This document shows positions 20,041-31,419 of a DNA stretch of 64,000 nt, piece by piece. This DNA comes from Globodera rostochiensis (taxonomy: Eukaryota; Nematoda; Chromadorea; Rhabditida; Heteroderidae): assembly GCA_018350325.1 (NCBI GenBank), contig JAEVLN010000039.1, positions 310,001 through 374,000 on the forward strand. Direction: 5' to 3'. Numbering within the stretch: the first letter of the stretch is position 1; every line of letters starts with the position of its first letter. Below the pieces are notes generated by a model. It ran no database searches and was not told the DNA's origin. It saw only the letters and a list, made by a program, of their open reading frames with translations. The position numbers were made by a program, and so were the translations under genes.

Positions 20041-22127
20041 CTAATGTGTGTTGCAAATACGAAAATCAAATGTGTTTTTGCTGGTGGATAGATAATCTTT
20101 GCAGAACTCACAGTTGGGAGAAGTTCCGTTCGTCGGGTTTGTTATCGGTTGATGAACTACAGTAACCCCGCCGATGTGGCCTATACGGTGACGCTGGAAC
20201 AGTTTCACGAACACCAGACGGCAATCCGTGCGTATGGTTTTATTGAACGCCAAATAAATGACCGGAGGAAATCCTTGGGGGATAAACAATATTAATTAGT
20301 TAAATAAAAAAACAAATGCCGTTAATACCATGAATGTGTAACCTAAAGGAACAAAAAAAATCAAAGAAAATTTGTCAAAAATGTTTTTAACCAAGAAAAT
20401 TCGACGAGGGTAATCATCCACTGGTTGACATCGTTGTTTTGCATGTAAACGTAAAGAGAGCCGGCAAAAGTGTTAAGCAGGGAGAGCAAAAACACTTGAG
20501 CAAAAATCTAAAAAAAAGTGATCACAACAGGGATAAGATTATTTTTAGACTAGAAAATATCAAAATGAAGGCGTCTAAATAGGTCTGAAAAAGTGCCAAA
20601 ATAGGCTCCAAACACCGGGTTCATAAGCAAAATAAAATTATCATCCCTGCTGATCAAGGATCATCTCTGGTGATCAAGGACCATCCCTGGTGATCAATGA
20701 TCCTCCTTGGTGATCATCCTTGGTGATCAAGGTTCATCTCTGGTGAGATCATTGGTGATCAACGATCATCCCTGGTTGATCAAGGATCATCCCTGGAGAT
20801 CAAGGATCCTTCCTGGTGATCAAGGATCCTCCTGGTGATCAAGGATCATCCCTGGAGATCAAGGATCAGAGTTTTTAAAAGAATAATGACCCGAATTTGC
20901 ACTGCGTCCATTTCGGAGAGGACAACGCCAAACTGTCGGCGGTTCTTTCGAACGTCGTAAAAAAGTTTGGCGACAAATATCAAATAAATAAGCGGGCTCA
21001 GAAATGCAACGACAATGTCATGCACTATGTGCAGCCAATGTTCGTACTTTAAAATGAATTTAATTAATTATTTAAATCTATTTTCAACTCTTAAACACTG
21101 AATGTTCGTACTTTAATTTTGGGAATTTAAATAATTATTATTTAAAATCTATTCCCAACTCTTAAACACTGAAACAATTTGTTCTGCTGATCACCTCGTG
21201 TTGATCATCACCGGTGCGATAGCCAATAAATGGGTAGAAGAACCAGCTAAAGTAAATGCTGCTGTACACGATGGGCTTCATGAACAAAGCCCAAAACATG
21301 GCGTAAAGGGAACAGCCGATGAGCCAAAACGATGTGCGCGGGCCGGAGAACAAAATGTGCGAGAAACGGGGGGAGACGAGGTCGAGACAGCAATTAAACC
21401 TTTTAGCAATTTTGGCATTTTACTAAAATCCACCATTAAGCGGTGACAAATTTACCAAATGAGCAGAACTTTCAGCAATCCAGAAAGCTTAAAAACAGAA
21501 ATAGTAAAAGTGATTTCATAAATAGGAGGTTTTTCAACCTAACGCTGCCATTCCCATAAAATACATCAGTGTCGGAAAGGAGCAGAAAACGGCACCGCGC
21601 AGATTGGCCCAACCGCTGAAGAAGCCGAGAATCCACAATATGGCCAGATCAATGATGCCAATATAGAAAACTTGTAGCAGGAGTTTTCCCGCATATGCTT
21701 CCAAAGCGAGTACATGCAGGGCACGTACAGAACCTTTAGTATTTGGTCACATTCAATGATTAGGCGCCACGATCAGTGGATCATCTCTAGAGAACGGAAT
21801 TTTGAAAAACCTGAGACCGAGATCGAGATTTTGGGATGGGCCGAGACATGGACTCCCGAGATAAAAAATCTCGAGATTTCGAGAGTCTAGGTCTCGGAGT
21901 TTTCGACAAATTTCCAAGATTCGAGACCTGGACTCTCGGAAAATCTCGGTCGGGATCTCGATCCCGCCGATCTCTAATCAACTCACATAATAAATGGCAC
22001 ATAACACGCAAACAGCGATTGACTCCGGCACAAACTGCCTACGCTCCAGTGGAATCGAGTCAATGTCCAGCCCCGTGCAGTTGTACAGCCGTTCGTACTC
22101 GGCGTGACGGAAGAAGAACAGCTCCAT
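20041..22127 (-). pseudogene. srt-class 7TM chemoreceptor, most complete copy
   Basis: All parts of an srt receptor lie in order on the minus strand. Exon 1 is 22127-21987 (N-terminus, TM1). Exon 2 is 21733-21539, VLYVPCMYSLWKHM...CYK then YIGIIDLAILWILGFFSGWA and VFCSFPTLMYFMG, TM2-TM3. Further pieces are FWIAESSAH (about 21500), CCLDLVSPRFSHILF to FIGYRTG (about 21400-21213, TM4), YEHWLHIVHDIVVAFLSPL (about 21050-20875, TM5), the TM6 exon (about 20510-20405) and the TM7/tail exon (to 20041). In exon 2 the frame shifts by one base just after CYK. A 234 base satellite lies between the TM5 and TM6 exons. Probably a recent pseudogene; an uncorrected base would make it nearly functional, though the TM3-TM4 junction is also unclear. 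Confidence 0.7.
20640..20873. repeat. 20 base satellite inside the srt gene
   Basis: About eleven irregular units (AAGGATCATCCCTGGAGATC type) between the TM5 and TM6 exons, directly abutting the coding sequence VIILLKT at 20874. It is the short, unexpanded counterpart of the 3.6 and 2.8 kb arrays and may show where the satellite first grew. Confidence 0.8.
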
Positions 22128-22389
22128 CACGAAATTTATTGCTTTCAACAATAATATGAAAGTTTAATGTTCTCCTCTGTTGCCATTTGTATGATTATTG
22201 TATTTTTGTTGGATTAGTTTTTTAGCTTTTTGCCTGTTTAATTTAATTGCTGGAGCAGAAGAGTGACGCAAATGTAACGGAAGGTAATTATTTTTAATGG
22301 GTAAATATAATCTCAACAATTTGAATAATCAACGATTTTATAATTTTAAATTTTTCTCAACTTTCAGTCTATTAATCATGTTTCTGATT

Positions 22390-25188
22390 CATCCTTGGTG
22401 ATCAATGATCCTTCCTGGTGATCAAGGATCCTTCCTGGTGATCAATGATCCTTCCTGGTGATCAAGGACCATCCCTGGTGATCAATGATCCTCCCTGGTG
22501 ATCAACGATCCTCCCTGGTGATCAATGATCCTCCCTGGTGATCAATGATCCTCCCTGGTGATCAATGATCCTCCCGGGTGATCAAGGATCATCCCTGGTG
22601 ATTAATGATCCTTCCTGCTGATCAATGACCAACCCTGGTGCAAGGATCATCCCTGGTGATCAAGGATCCTTCCTGGTGATTAACTGATCAAGGACCCCTG
22701 GTGATCAAGGATCCTTCCTGGTGATCAATGATCCTTCCTGGTGATCAAGTACCATCCCTGGTGATCAATGATCCTTCCTGGTAATCAATGATCCTCCCTG
22801 GTGATCAACGATCCTCCCTGGTGATCAAGGATCATCCCTGGTGATTAATGATCCTCCCTGGTGATCAATGATCCTCCCTGGTGATCAACGATCCTCCCTG
22901 GTGATCAATGATCCTCCCTGGTGATCAATGATCATCCCTGGTGATCAAGGATCATCCCTGGAGATCAAGGATCATCCCTGGTGATCAACGATCATCCCTG
23001 GTGATCAACGATCATCCCTGGTGATCAACGATCATCCCTGGTGATCAACCATCATCCCTGGTGATCAACGATCATCCCTGGTGATCAACGATCATCCCTG
23101 GTGATCAACGATCATCCCTGGTGATCAACGATCATCCCTGGTGATCAACGATCATCCCTGGTGATCAACGACCAACCCTGGTGATCAACGACCAACCCTG
23201 GTGATCAACGATCATCCCTGGTGATCAAGATCATCCCTGGTGATCAACGATCATCCCTGGTGATCAACGATCATCCCTGGTGATCAACGATCATCCTTGG
23301 TGATCAACGATCATCCCTGGTGATCAACGATCATCCCTGGTGATCAACGATCATCCCTGGTGATCAACGATCATCCCTGGTGATCAACGATCATCCCTGG
23401 TGATCAACGATCATCCCTGGTGATCAACGATCATCCCTGGTGATCAACGATCATCCCTGGTGATCAACGACCAACCCTGGTGATCAACGATCATCCCTGG
23501 TGATCAAGATCATCCCTGGTGATCAACGATCATCCCTGGTGATCAACGATCATCCCTGGTGATCAACGATCATCCTTGGTGATCAACGATCATCCCTGGT
23601 GATCAACGATCATCCCTGGTGATCAACGATCATCCCTGGTGATCAACGATCATCCCTGGTGATCAACGATCTTCCTTGGTGATCAAGGTTATTCTCTGGT
23701 GAGATCATTGGTGATCAAGGATTCTCCCTGGTGACAACGACAAAGCCCAAAACATGGCGTAAAGGGAACAGCCGATGAGCCAAAACGATGTGCGGTGGCC
23801 GGAGAACAAAATGTGCGAGAAACGGGGGGAGACGAGGTCGAGACAGCAATTAAAAGCCAAAACTTTTTAGCAATTTTGGCATTTAAAAATTCATTTTACT
23901 AATTAAGCGGTGACAAATTTACCAAATGAGCAGAACTTTCAGCAATCCAGAAAGCTTACAACGATCATCCCTAGTGATCAACGATCATCCCTGGTGATCA
24001 ACGATCATCCCTGGTGATCAACGATCATCCCTGGTGATCAACGACCAACCCTGGTGATCAACGACCAACCCTGGTGATCAACGATCATCCCTGGTGATCA
24101 AGATCATCCCTGGTGATCAACGATCATCCCTGGTGATCAACGATCATCCCTGGTGATCAACGATCATCCTTGGTGATCAACGATCATCCCTGGTGATCAA
24201 CGATCATCCCTGGTGATCAACGATCATCCCTGGTGATCAACGATCATCCCTGGTGATCAACGATCTTCCTTGGTGATCAAGGTTATTCTCTGGTGAGATC
24301 ATTGGTGATCAAGGATTCTCCCTGGTGACAACGACAAAGCCCAAAACATGGCGTAAAGGGAACAGCCGATGAGCCAAAACGATGTGCGGTGGCCGGAGAA
24401 CAAAATGTGCGAGAAACGGGGGGAGACGAGGTCGAGACAGCAATTAAAAGCCAAAACTTTTTAGCAATTTTGGCATTTAAAAATTCATTTTACTAATTAA
24501 GCGGTGACAAATTTACCAAATGAGCAGAACTTTCAGCAATCCAGAAAGCTTACAACGATCATCCCTAGTGATCAACGATCATCCCTGGTGATCAACGATC
24601 ATCCCTGGTGATTAACTGATCAAGGACCATCCCTGGTGATCAACCACCATCCCTGGTGATCAATGATCCTCCCTGGTGTCAACGATCATCCTTGACGATC
24701 AATGATCCTTCCTGGTGATCAAGGATCCTTCCTGGTGATCAATGATCCTTCCTGGTGATCAAGTACCATCCCTGGTGATCAATGATCCTCCCTGGTGATC
24801 AATGATCCTCCCTGGTGATCAACGATCCTCCCTGGTGATCAAGGATCATCCCTGGTGATTAATAATCCTCCCTGGTGATCAACGATCATCCTTGACGATC
24901 AATGATCCTTCCTGGTGATCAAGGATCATCCCTGGTGATCAAGGATCATCCCTGGTGATCAAGGATCATCCCTGGTGATCAAGGATCATCCCTGGTGATC
25001 AAGGATCATCCCTGGTGATCAACGATCATCCCTGGTGATCAAGATCATCCCTGGTGATCAACGATCATCACTTGTGATCAACGATCATCCCTGGTGATCA
25101 ACGCATCATCCCTGGTGATCAACGCATCATCCCTGGTTTAACGATCATCCCTGGTGATCAACGATCATCCTTGGTGATCAACGATCAT
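22390..25188. repeat. 20 base satellite array 2
   Basis: Same unit and same order of variant blocks as array 1, with spacers at 23732-23960 and 24326-24554 again 594 bases apart. The left junction cuts the duplicated coiled-coil frame at 22389; the right junction cuts srt exon 2 at 25189. Most of its left part duplicates 15170-15660. Confidence 0.9.
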
Positions 25189-25648
25189 AAACTTGTAGCA
25201 GGAGTTTTCCCGCATATGCTTCCAAAGCGAGTACATGCAGGGCACGTACAGAACCTTTAGTATTTGGTCACATTCAATGATTAGGCGCCACGATCAGTGG
25301 ATCATCTCTAGAGAACGGAATTTTGAAAAACCTGAGACCGAGATCGAGATTTTGGGATGGGCCGAGACATGGACTCCCGAGATAAAAAATCTCGAGATTT
25401 CGAGAGTCTAGGTCTCGGAGTTTTCGACAAATTTCCAAGATTCGAGACCTGGACTCTCGGAAAATCTCGGTCGGGATCTCGATCCCGCCGATCTCTAATC
25501 AACTCACATAATAAATGGCACATAACACGCAAACAGCGATTGACTCCGGCACAAACTGCCTACGCTCCAGTGGAATCGAGTCAATGTCCAGCCCCGTGCA
25601 GTTGTACAGCCGTTCGTACTCGGCGTGACGGAAGAAGAACAGCTCCAT
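25189..25648 (-). pseudogene. srt chemoreceptor, 5' exons (copy 3)
   Basis: Exon 1 (25648-25508) and partial exon 2 (25254-25189), with the same translation as the other two copies and the same breakpoint at the CYK codons. No downstream exons: satellite array 2 lies where they should be. The right edge of the duplicated block is near 25893. Confidence 0.75.
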
Positions 25649-25892
25649 CACGAAATTTATTGCTTTCAACAATAATATGAAAGTTTAATGTTCTCCTCTG
25701 TTGCCATTTGTATGATTATTGTATTTTTGTTGGATTAGTTTTTTAGCTTTTTGCCTGTTTAATTTAATTGCTGGAGCAGAAGAGTGACGCAAATGTAACG
25801 GAAGGTAATTATTTTTAATGGGTAAATATAATCTCAACAATTTGAATAATCAACGATTTTATAATTTTAAATTTTTCTCAACTTTCAGTCTA

Positions 25893-27548
25893 TAAATATG
25901 TAATTTTATTTAAAACGGTTACTCTATCATTTTATTTGGAAATTGTCGCTAAATTTAAGTTAAAGTCTTGTGATTTGGCTTATGTGTTTCATTGGTTAAT
26001 AAGATTTGCAATTTTGTAGAAATTAGCATGCCAATTTTGACCGAATACGAGAAATGGCTGGTTAAATGAGGACCAGCAGAAGCTCGTTTCGTTTGATCAG
26101 TTTTTGTTGATGCAAAGTGATCAGAAGGCAATTTTTAATTAAATAATTAAAGGAAATAAATCAACTGAAGGGCGAACTGAGTGCAAAGATGTTGGAGGAG
26201 TATCAGAAACAACAGAAAGAGGCAATTGATGGCCAAATTGGCAAGAATGAGAATTCGGCTGCAATTTCAGCGGCGATACGGAAACCAAACTTTTCTTAAA
26301 ATTTCGTAAGCCAATTCCATTGGAGCAAATTTTGGGCCGGAAATATACAATTCGTTTTGTTTTCACATTTGTCTGATTTGATGTGTTTTGCTTTTTGGTA
26401 AAAGTGAAGAATATTAAAAACTGCTCATTAAACCGTTTAAGGCAGTTAATGGTCGAGAATGATTTGAGTCCAAAATTATGGTGGTGCGCCTTTCAAAATT
26501 TGTATTTTTAGGTTCGGATATGCTCGTTAAAACGAGAAAATTTCGGCTAAAAACATGTTTTTCGGTGCCGATAGGGGCAGCCGAGGAAATAATTTTTAGA
26601 AAAATTTATATTTTTGTTAAGAAATTGAACCAAATCTCACAAAAACCTTTGTTATTTTTTAGCAATATCATGCCAAATATTCAATATTAAATTTTTATCC
26701 ATTTTTCCAAAAAACCACAAAATCTGCAAAAGCCCACAAAGCCCCTGAAAATCACAAAATGCTGCGAAAGGAGCAAACATCGAACCCTTGGTAAAATAGG
26801 TTCGAGCCTATTTTAGGCTCGAAACCCAAAAATAGGTTTTTTTAATTTTGTGAAAGGTCCTGATTTCAGACACCAAAATCTTAATGCCCACACCTGTCCA
26901 ATCTGTTTATACAGACCGATGATTGCCATAAGATCCCCCCCCCCCGCCCATCAAGTGCCCATCGTCTCGGCACAAGCGCTGAAGTCGAACCGCTTCGGCC
27001 GTTAATGCATTTGATTTTTGAAATTTTTGCTGACTAGCAAAATGTAATTAAATGATAATTATGATAAATAAAAAGTTTGATCAACTTTTGGCTGATGGAT
27101 GTCGAGCTAAAACCCAAAATTTAACGGATGAAATTGCAACAACAAAAAAACACCGGGCAATTGCCCAACCATGATCACGTCATCAGTTCTCAAATTCCAA
27201 GCACCTTCTTCTGGCTTCTGCGTGCCCTTGGCCTTGCATGCCGCTTAACATCGGGCCGCGGCCGGCGCTGCGGGGGTGTCGAATTCTGAACCTGTTTAAT
27301 CTATTGGCTAGCAACCCCCATCCATCGACCGAACAAGGCCGATGACAGACCGCTACCTAAGCGAGAGGCCTGTCAACCCATCCATCAAACTTGTACAAGA
27401 CCGATAGCCTTGTCAAAGCTGATGCGACCAGACCCAACCAGCTGAATAAAATGCACCCACATATTCTTACACTTTTCTGTTGCCCTTACATTTATTTTGA
27501 ATTTTTTAACTTGTTATTTAAATTTTAAGTGACACGGCCCCGTCGCTT
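25893..27548. other. Intergenic with duplicated flank and coiled-coil scraps
   Basis: 25930-26090 repeats 13960-14135. 26165-26260 reads LKGELSAKMLEEYQKQQKEA and then DGQIGK, a coiled-coil scrap followed by stops. 26560 carries GTGCCGATAGGGGCAGCCGA, a partial GGCGGTGCC-type element. 26780-26850 has GGTTCGAGCCTATTTTAGGC. 26930-27450 is GC-richer with a C-tract and GACCGATAGCC-type strings, without a readable frame. No gene supported. Confidence 0.4.
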
Positions 27549-27716
27549 ATGGCCATTTCCTTCTTCAGCTGCTTATTTGCGTTCTTCGTCGTGGTCATTG
27601 CTTTTTTCGTCTGCTTATTTTCTGCTTTCCGTTTTCATTGTGCTGCTGTTTATTATTCCGCCGGTTGGTGCTGCTTGCGGTTATTTTGCGTTTTTTTAAA
27701 TTATTATTTATTTTAG
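27549..27716 (+). CDS. Short hydrophobic leader-like ORF (55 aa)
   Basis: ATG at 27549 opens MAISFFSCLFAFFVVVIAFF and more hydrophobic, Cys-rich residues to a TAG at 27716. The first 30 residues would make a good signal peptide or membrane anchor. The end of the frame coincides with a TTATTTTAG acceptor-like string, so this may be the first exon of the repeat-bearing gene that follows. Unrecognised. Confidence 0.25.
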   Translation: MAISFFSCLFAFFVVVIAFFVCLFSAFRFHCAAVYYSAGWCCLRLFCVFLNYYLF

Positions 27717-28417
27717 CCAGCGTACAAATCAGACACTTCGCCCTCAACAATGTCGTCCATCGCACAGTTTGATCAGCATCCGTTTGCTGGTCAAGGTCGG
27801 TTAAATCAAAAAACACATATCTCTCAATTTGGGAACAATATTTTTTCGTTAGCGTACAATTATGTCGGGGAGTTCACCAGCAAAAGCAGCAACGAACAGA
27901 TGGATGTGTGCAGTTACTTTGTCGGTGAAAGTGAAGGTGCTGATGGTCATCAACAGCAGCAAGAGCCAAGCGTGGCTGTGACGTTGGAAAAGTCGGAGAA
28001 CGCGCTTGGGGTCGTAACAATGTCGTCCATCGCACAGTTTGATCAACATCCGTTCTATGGTCCAGGTCGGTAAAAATTTAAAAAAAACATTAAATTTAAA
28101 AAATGCTGCAAAGAAAATTTGAAGGTTGGTACTCTGGAAAGCAGCACACCGCATTCAACGTCAATGAGTTCACCAGCTACAGGCCAGTCGTAGGCGTGGG
28201 GTTGGAGGAATCGGAGAACCCGGTCGTTGAGGACGCTGAAAATAGACAACAGCAGGACGGAACAAACGGCACTGAGGACCAACAGCAAGACGGAGCAAAC
28301 GGCACAGAGGACCAACAGCAGGAGCCTGGCGTAAGGTCCTTGTGGGATATGTTTTTGACAGCACGGAACGGAAATGATTGGCGCCGCGACGAATTTTCGC
28401 CTATTTCTTTAACATAA
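27717..28417 (+). CDS. Putative multi-exon gene with duplicated exons
   Basis: Not recognised. MSSIAQFDQHPF occurs twice (27750 and 28020), each followed by a GTCGGT donor-like site. Each is followed by a related block: VGEFTSKSSNEQM...HQQQQEPSVAVTLEKSENAL (from about 27858) and VNEFTSYRPVVGVGLEESEN (from about 28160). The last block contains three repeats of the type QQQDGTNGTED and ends LWDMFLTARNGNDW...SPISLT. Candidate introns: about 27799-27850 and 28069-28130. The unit looks like a tandem exon duplication in a low-complexity, possibly secreted protein if joined to the hydrophobic ORF upstream. Exon limits uncertain. Confidence 0.35.
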
Positions 28418-29511
28418 AACTGAGTTTGGACAAATTTTCCGCTCTGTTTTTTAACATAACAATAACTGCCATTTCAAAACCCAGGGTTGGCATATTTCGG
28501 CATTTTACATACCTAATTTATAACTGCCATTTCAAACCCCGGGTTGGCGTGTTTCGGCATTTTTACATAACTTACACTTGCATTCCAATTAACTCAGGTT
28601 TTGCTTTACACATTTGTCATTTAAGCTCTCAGTTATCAGCTTTTGCTTTACGCACTTTGTCATTTAAACTCTCAGTTATAAAATACATCACAACATTCCA
28701 GAATTAAAATAAAATACGAACAACAACAAAAAAACGAATGTTAATTAATATAAATAAAACGAATAATTAATTTTTAAAAAGCGAATAAATAAATAAAATA
28801 ATAAAGGAATTAATAAAATTGTAAAGAAAACAAAAGAATTATTAATTTTTTTCGGATAAATTCACTTCTTCGTGCCCCCGGGGCGTAATGTGCAGCCAAA
28901 GCGCACAAACTGTGGAGGCCATCAGCAGTTTGAGCTGTTTAGTGTTATGCTTAAAAAAGTTAAGCCCGGACTTGAGGGGACCGAACAAAGATTTTTTGAT
29001 CAATAAAAAAATCTGTTCTCGAGCCAAAATTAACATCAATCAAAAATTCCGATCAGTCCGCGCTCTACTTAAAGAGGTGATCAGACATTTTTGCACAATT
29101 TTTGCATTAAATTCTTCACACTTTTTTGGGAACAATTTGGCTCCGACCGTTGTTGTCTTCATCTCAGTTGACTTGCATCACGATTTCGAACGACTTAAAG
29201 CATACAAAATCAAATGTATTTAGAAAGCTGCCAAAAATTCTGAAAATGCCGCGCCCGCCCCTCTCTCCTCGGCACATTCGGACCTCAAATCGTCCAGTAC
29301 TTGGCCCCAAAGTTCTTGGACAACAAAATTTTGGCATCCATTGTTCGACTCGTTCAGTTGCTGAAGCAAAAATGTCTTAAAACCAACAAAAACATTTTGT
29401 TTTCAAACTCTCCGCACCACCTGTCGAACAGCTTGGCTGATGCCTTTCGTGGAACTCACGGGTTTGCCGAACCTGGCGGGAATGTGTTTTTTGGTTTTGA
29501 TGGTTCAATTT
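28418..29511. other. Intergenic, no gene seen
   Basis: Contains an imperfect tandem pair: AACTGCCATTTCAAAACCCA/GGGTTGGCATATTTCGGCAT and AACTGCCATTTCAAACCCCG/GGGTTGGCGTGTTTCGGCAT (about 28465-28565). Also a pair CATTTAAGCTCTCAGTTAT/CATTTAAACTCTCAGTTAT (about 28619-28680). The rest is AT-rich with random frames. Confidence 0.4.
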
Positions 29512-29686
29512 AGGGTTGGCACCCCGACATGTTCGGGGAGAGAAAAGTCGGGGATCGGGCTTTGTCGGGAATGATTTAGGGAATTATAAAATGTCGGAGT
29601 CGGGGTTTTTGGGTACGGCACTTCGGTGTCGGGGATTGGTCCAAAGCGTCGGGGATTGGGGGTTTCGGGGTCGGTGTGCCAACCCT
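29512..29686. mobile_element. MITE-like element with 17 bp terminal inverted repeats
   Basis: Ends AGGGTTGGCACCCCGAC and GTCGGTGTGCCAACCCT are inverted repeats with one mismatch. The interior is rich in GTCGGGG/GGGGATCGG. Flanks CAATTT and AATTCA are AT-rich and compatible with a short AATT-type target duplication, not proven. 175 bases, no coding capacity. The interior motif GTCGGGGATCGG also occurs at about 390. Confidence 0.6.
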
Positions 29687-30394
29687 AATTCAATTAAACA
29701 AAATGTGCGCTCCATTTTCAGCGCCGCGCCTTCTCACGACACAAATGGCCTCCCGTTGCGAGAAGCAATTGACAAAAGGTGTCCAACGCTTGGCCAATTT
29801 GGCCCTTTTTGTGCTAGTGCAGTGCCGACTTTAGTAAAAAATTTCCGCAAAAAATCGTCCTCTGAATTAGTGAAAATATTTTTTTTATCAAAATTATTTA
29901 ATTTGGAACGCATGTCGACGACCTTTGCTTTTCCGCCGTTTTCGCCCGGAAATGCCACAAAACGAAGAGGATTTGAGCGCATTTTGCCACCCAATTTCAC
30001 AAGATTGGGGACTAATTTTAATCCAGTTTCGCATTTCTAACCGGCATTAAAACCGCGCCACTACTACGACGACACAAAGTGCCCGATTGGGAATCCCGAC
30101 TATGCTTAAGCAAAATTGTCTATTTTTATCATTCCTTTAAGCGGAGAGTGCATTCACTCCGCAATGCCAATTCCGTGGTCAAGTTTACACAACTTTTTAA
30201 GCAATTCAATGAACGTGAAGAGCAACTGAACAACTTTTTTGGAGCAGTTTGTTAAAGAACAGAACAAAAATCAGAAGCAAATGATACGATCCACGGATTG
30301 AATGAACAAAAAGAAAATCGTCTCAAAATAAATGGCAAAAGTCTATTAAATGGCAATAAATTTTATTTTTGATTGAATTCTAAGGCTTTTTTTT
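29687..30394. other. Intergenic with a coiled-coil scrap
   Basis: 29690-30060 is moderately GC-rich; frames on both strands are open but have no recognisable protein. 30165-30240 reads [20 protein letters not shown] then frameshifts: a relative of the 19324 ORF. Confidence 0.4.
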
Positions 30395-30654
30395 GAGACT
30401 TGAAATTTGCCGAGACTTTAATATTCAAAGGTTTAAATTTGTTGAGAGTTGCGATGCCGCCCAATATTGGGGCCCGATTTGAGACTTGAAATTTGCCGAG
30501 ACTTTAATATTCAAAGGTTTAAATTTGTTGAGAGTTGCGATGCCGCCCAATATTGGGGCCCGATTTGAGACTTGAAATTTGCCGAGACTTTAATATTCAA
30601 AGGTTTAAAAATTTGTTGAGAGTTGCGATGCCGCCCAATATTGGGGCCCGAACA
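30395..30654. repeat. 86 base tandem triplication
   Basis: Three near-identical units start GAGACTTGAAATTTGCCGAG at 30395, 30481 and 30567 and end CCCAATATTGGGGCCCGA. The third has a few extra A. Recent duplication; CCCAATATTGGG is a perfect 12 bp palindrome. Confidence 0.85.
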
Positions 30655-30718
30655 TTCGTATTCTGCCCCATAATTTATTCAAAATTGGGGTTTCTTTAAT
30701 TAATTTTCTAAAACATAG

Positions 30719-31149
30719 GGAAGCAGTTCAACTTTTCCACGGCTGCTCAGGAGGATGAGGAACAAACGAAGCTCGAGGAATTGAAAGTGAGTTTTGTTTT
30801 TTATCAAGGAAATATTTAGCGATTTTACTGTCTTTGTCAGGTCCAAAATATAATAATTTAAATTCAGTTAAAATATATTTTTTAAATAATTTTCAGAATT
30901 CAATTAATTTAGCATTTGCCGGAAAAGATCAAGCAATTTGAATTGGAATTGAAGGGCATGAAAGAACAGAATGCTCTGCAGCAGGAAAAGGTCGTTAAAC
31001 TGGAGCTGTATCAGAAAGAACAGCAGCTGAACATTGTCCAGAAGGCAGTTGCCACGTTGTGCGAAAGGTGTCTGGGGTTTTCGACACTGATTGATATCGA
31101 CACTGGTGGATTTCGTCAAGGATGTAGTTCGACGCTGAACCAAAATTAG
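30719..31149 (+). pseudogene. Coiled-coil exons of a SPRYSEC-like gene, no SPRY domain
   Basis: Exon 30719-30786 after a CATAG acceptor encodes KQFNFSTAAQEDEEQTKLEE, donor GTGAGT. After an intron to 30912 (TTTAG), an exon encodes LPEKIKQFELELKGMKEQNA, LQQEKVVKLELYQKEQQ and about 45 more residues to a stop at 31149. The heptad-like Leu/Glu/Lys pattern is that of the SPRYSEC-associated coiled coil. The following GFSTLIDIDTGGFRQG is not SPRY-like. No start codon or signal peptide found upstream. Partial gene or remnant. Confidence 0.45.
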
Positions 31150-31159
31150 ATCGAGATTT

Positions 31160-31290
31160 TCAAATGACACGGGCAAGGGTTACCGACGTACACGGGAAAG
31201 GGCTACACGGGCTAAAACCCAGTGTACCCCGTGACTCCGTGTAACCCCGTGTTTTGCAAAGACACGGGGTCTGTACACGGGCAAGGGTTT
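31160..31290. repeat. ACACGGG-rich short inverted repeats
   Basis: GACACGGGCAAGGGTTACCG, GTACACGGGAAAGGGCTACA, TGTACCCCGTGACTCCGTGT and GTACACGGGCAAGGGTTTTA alternate in direct and inverted orientation. It can fold into a hairpin. Possibly the end of a non-autonomous transposon. Confidence 0.45.
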
Positions 31291-31419
31291 TATTGATAAA
31301 ATTTTCATGCTTATATATTTAAATTTAAGTATTTGTCAATAAAACACTTAATGAAATTTATACAATATTATTAAAGATATTTTTAATAATTTTCCAATTT
31401 CGAATTTGACAAAATAGGA

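Noticed and set aside
28888..29223. 111 aa plus-strand ORF
   Set aside because: No protein-like pattern, no relatives in the window, composition like random AT-rich DNA.
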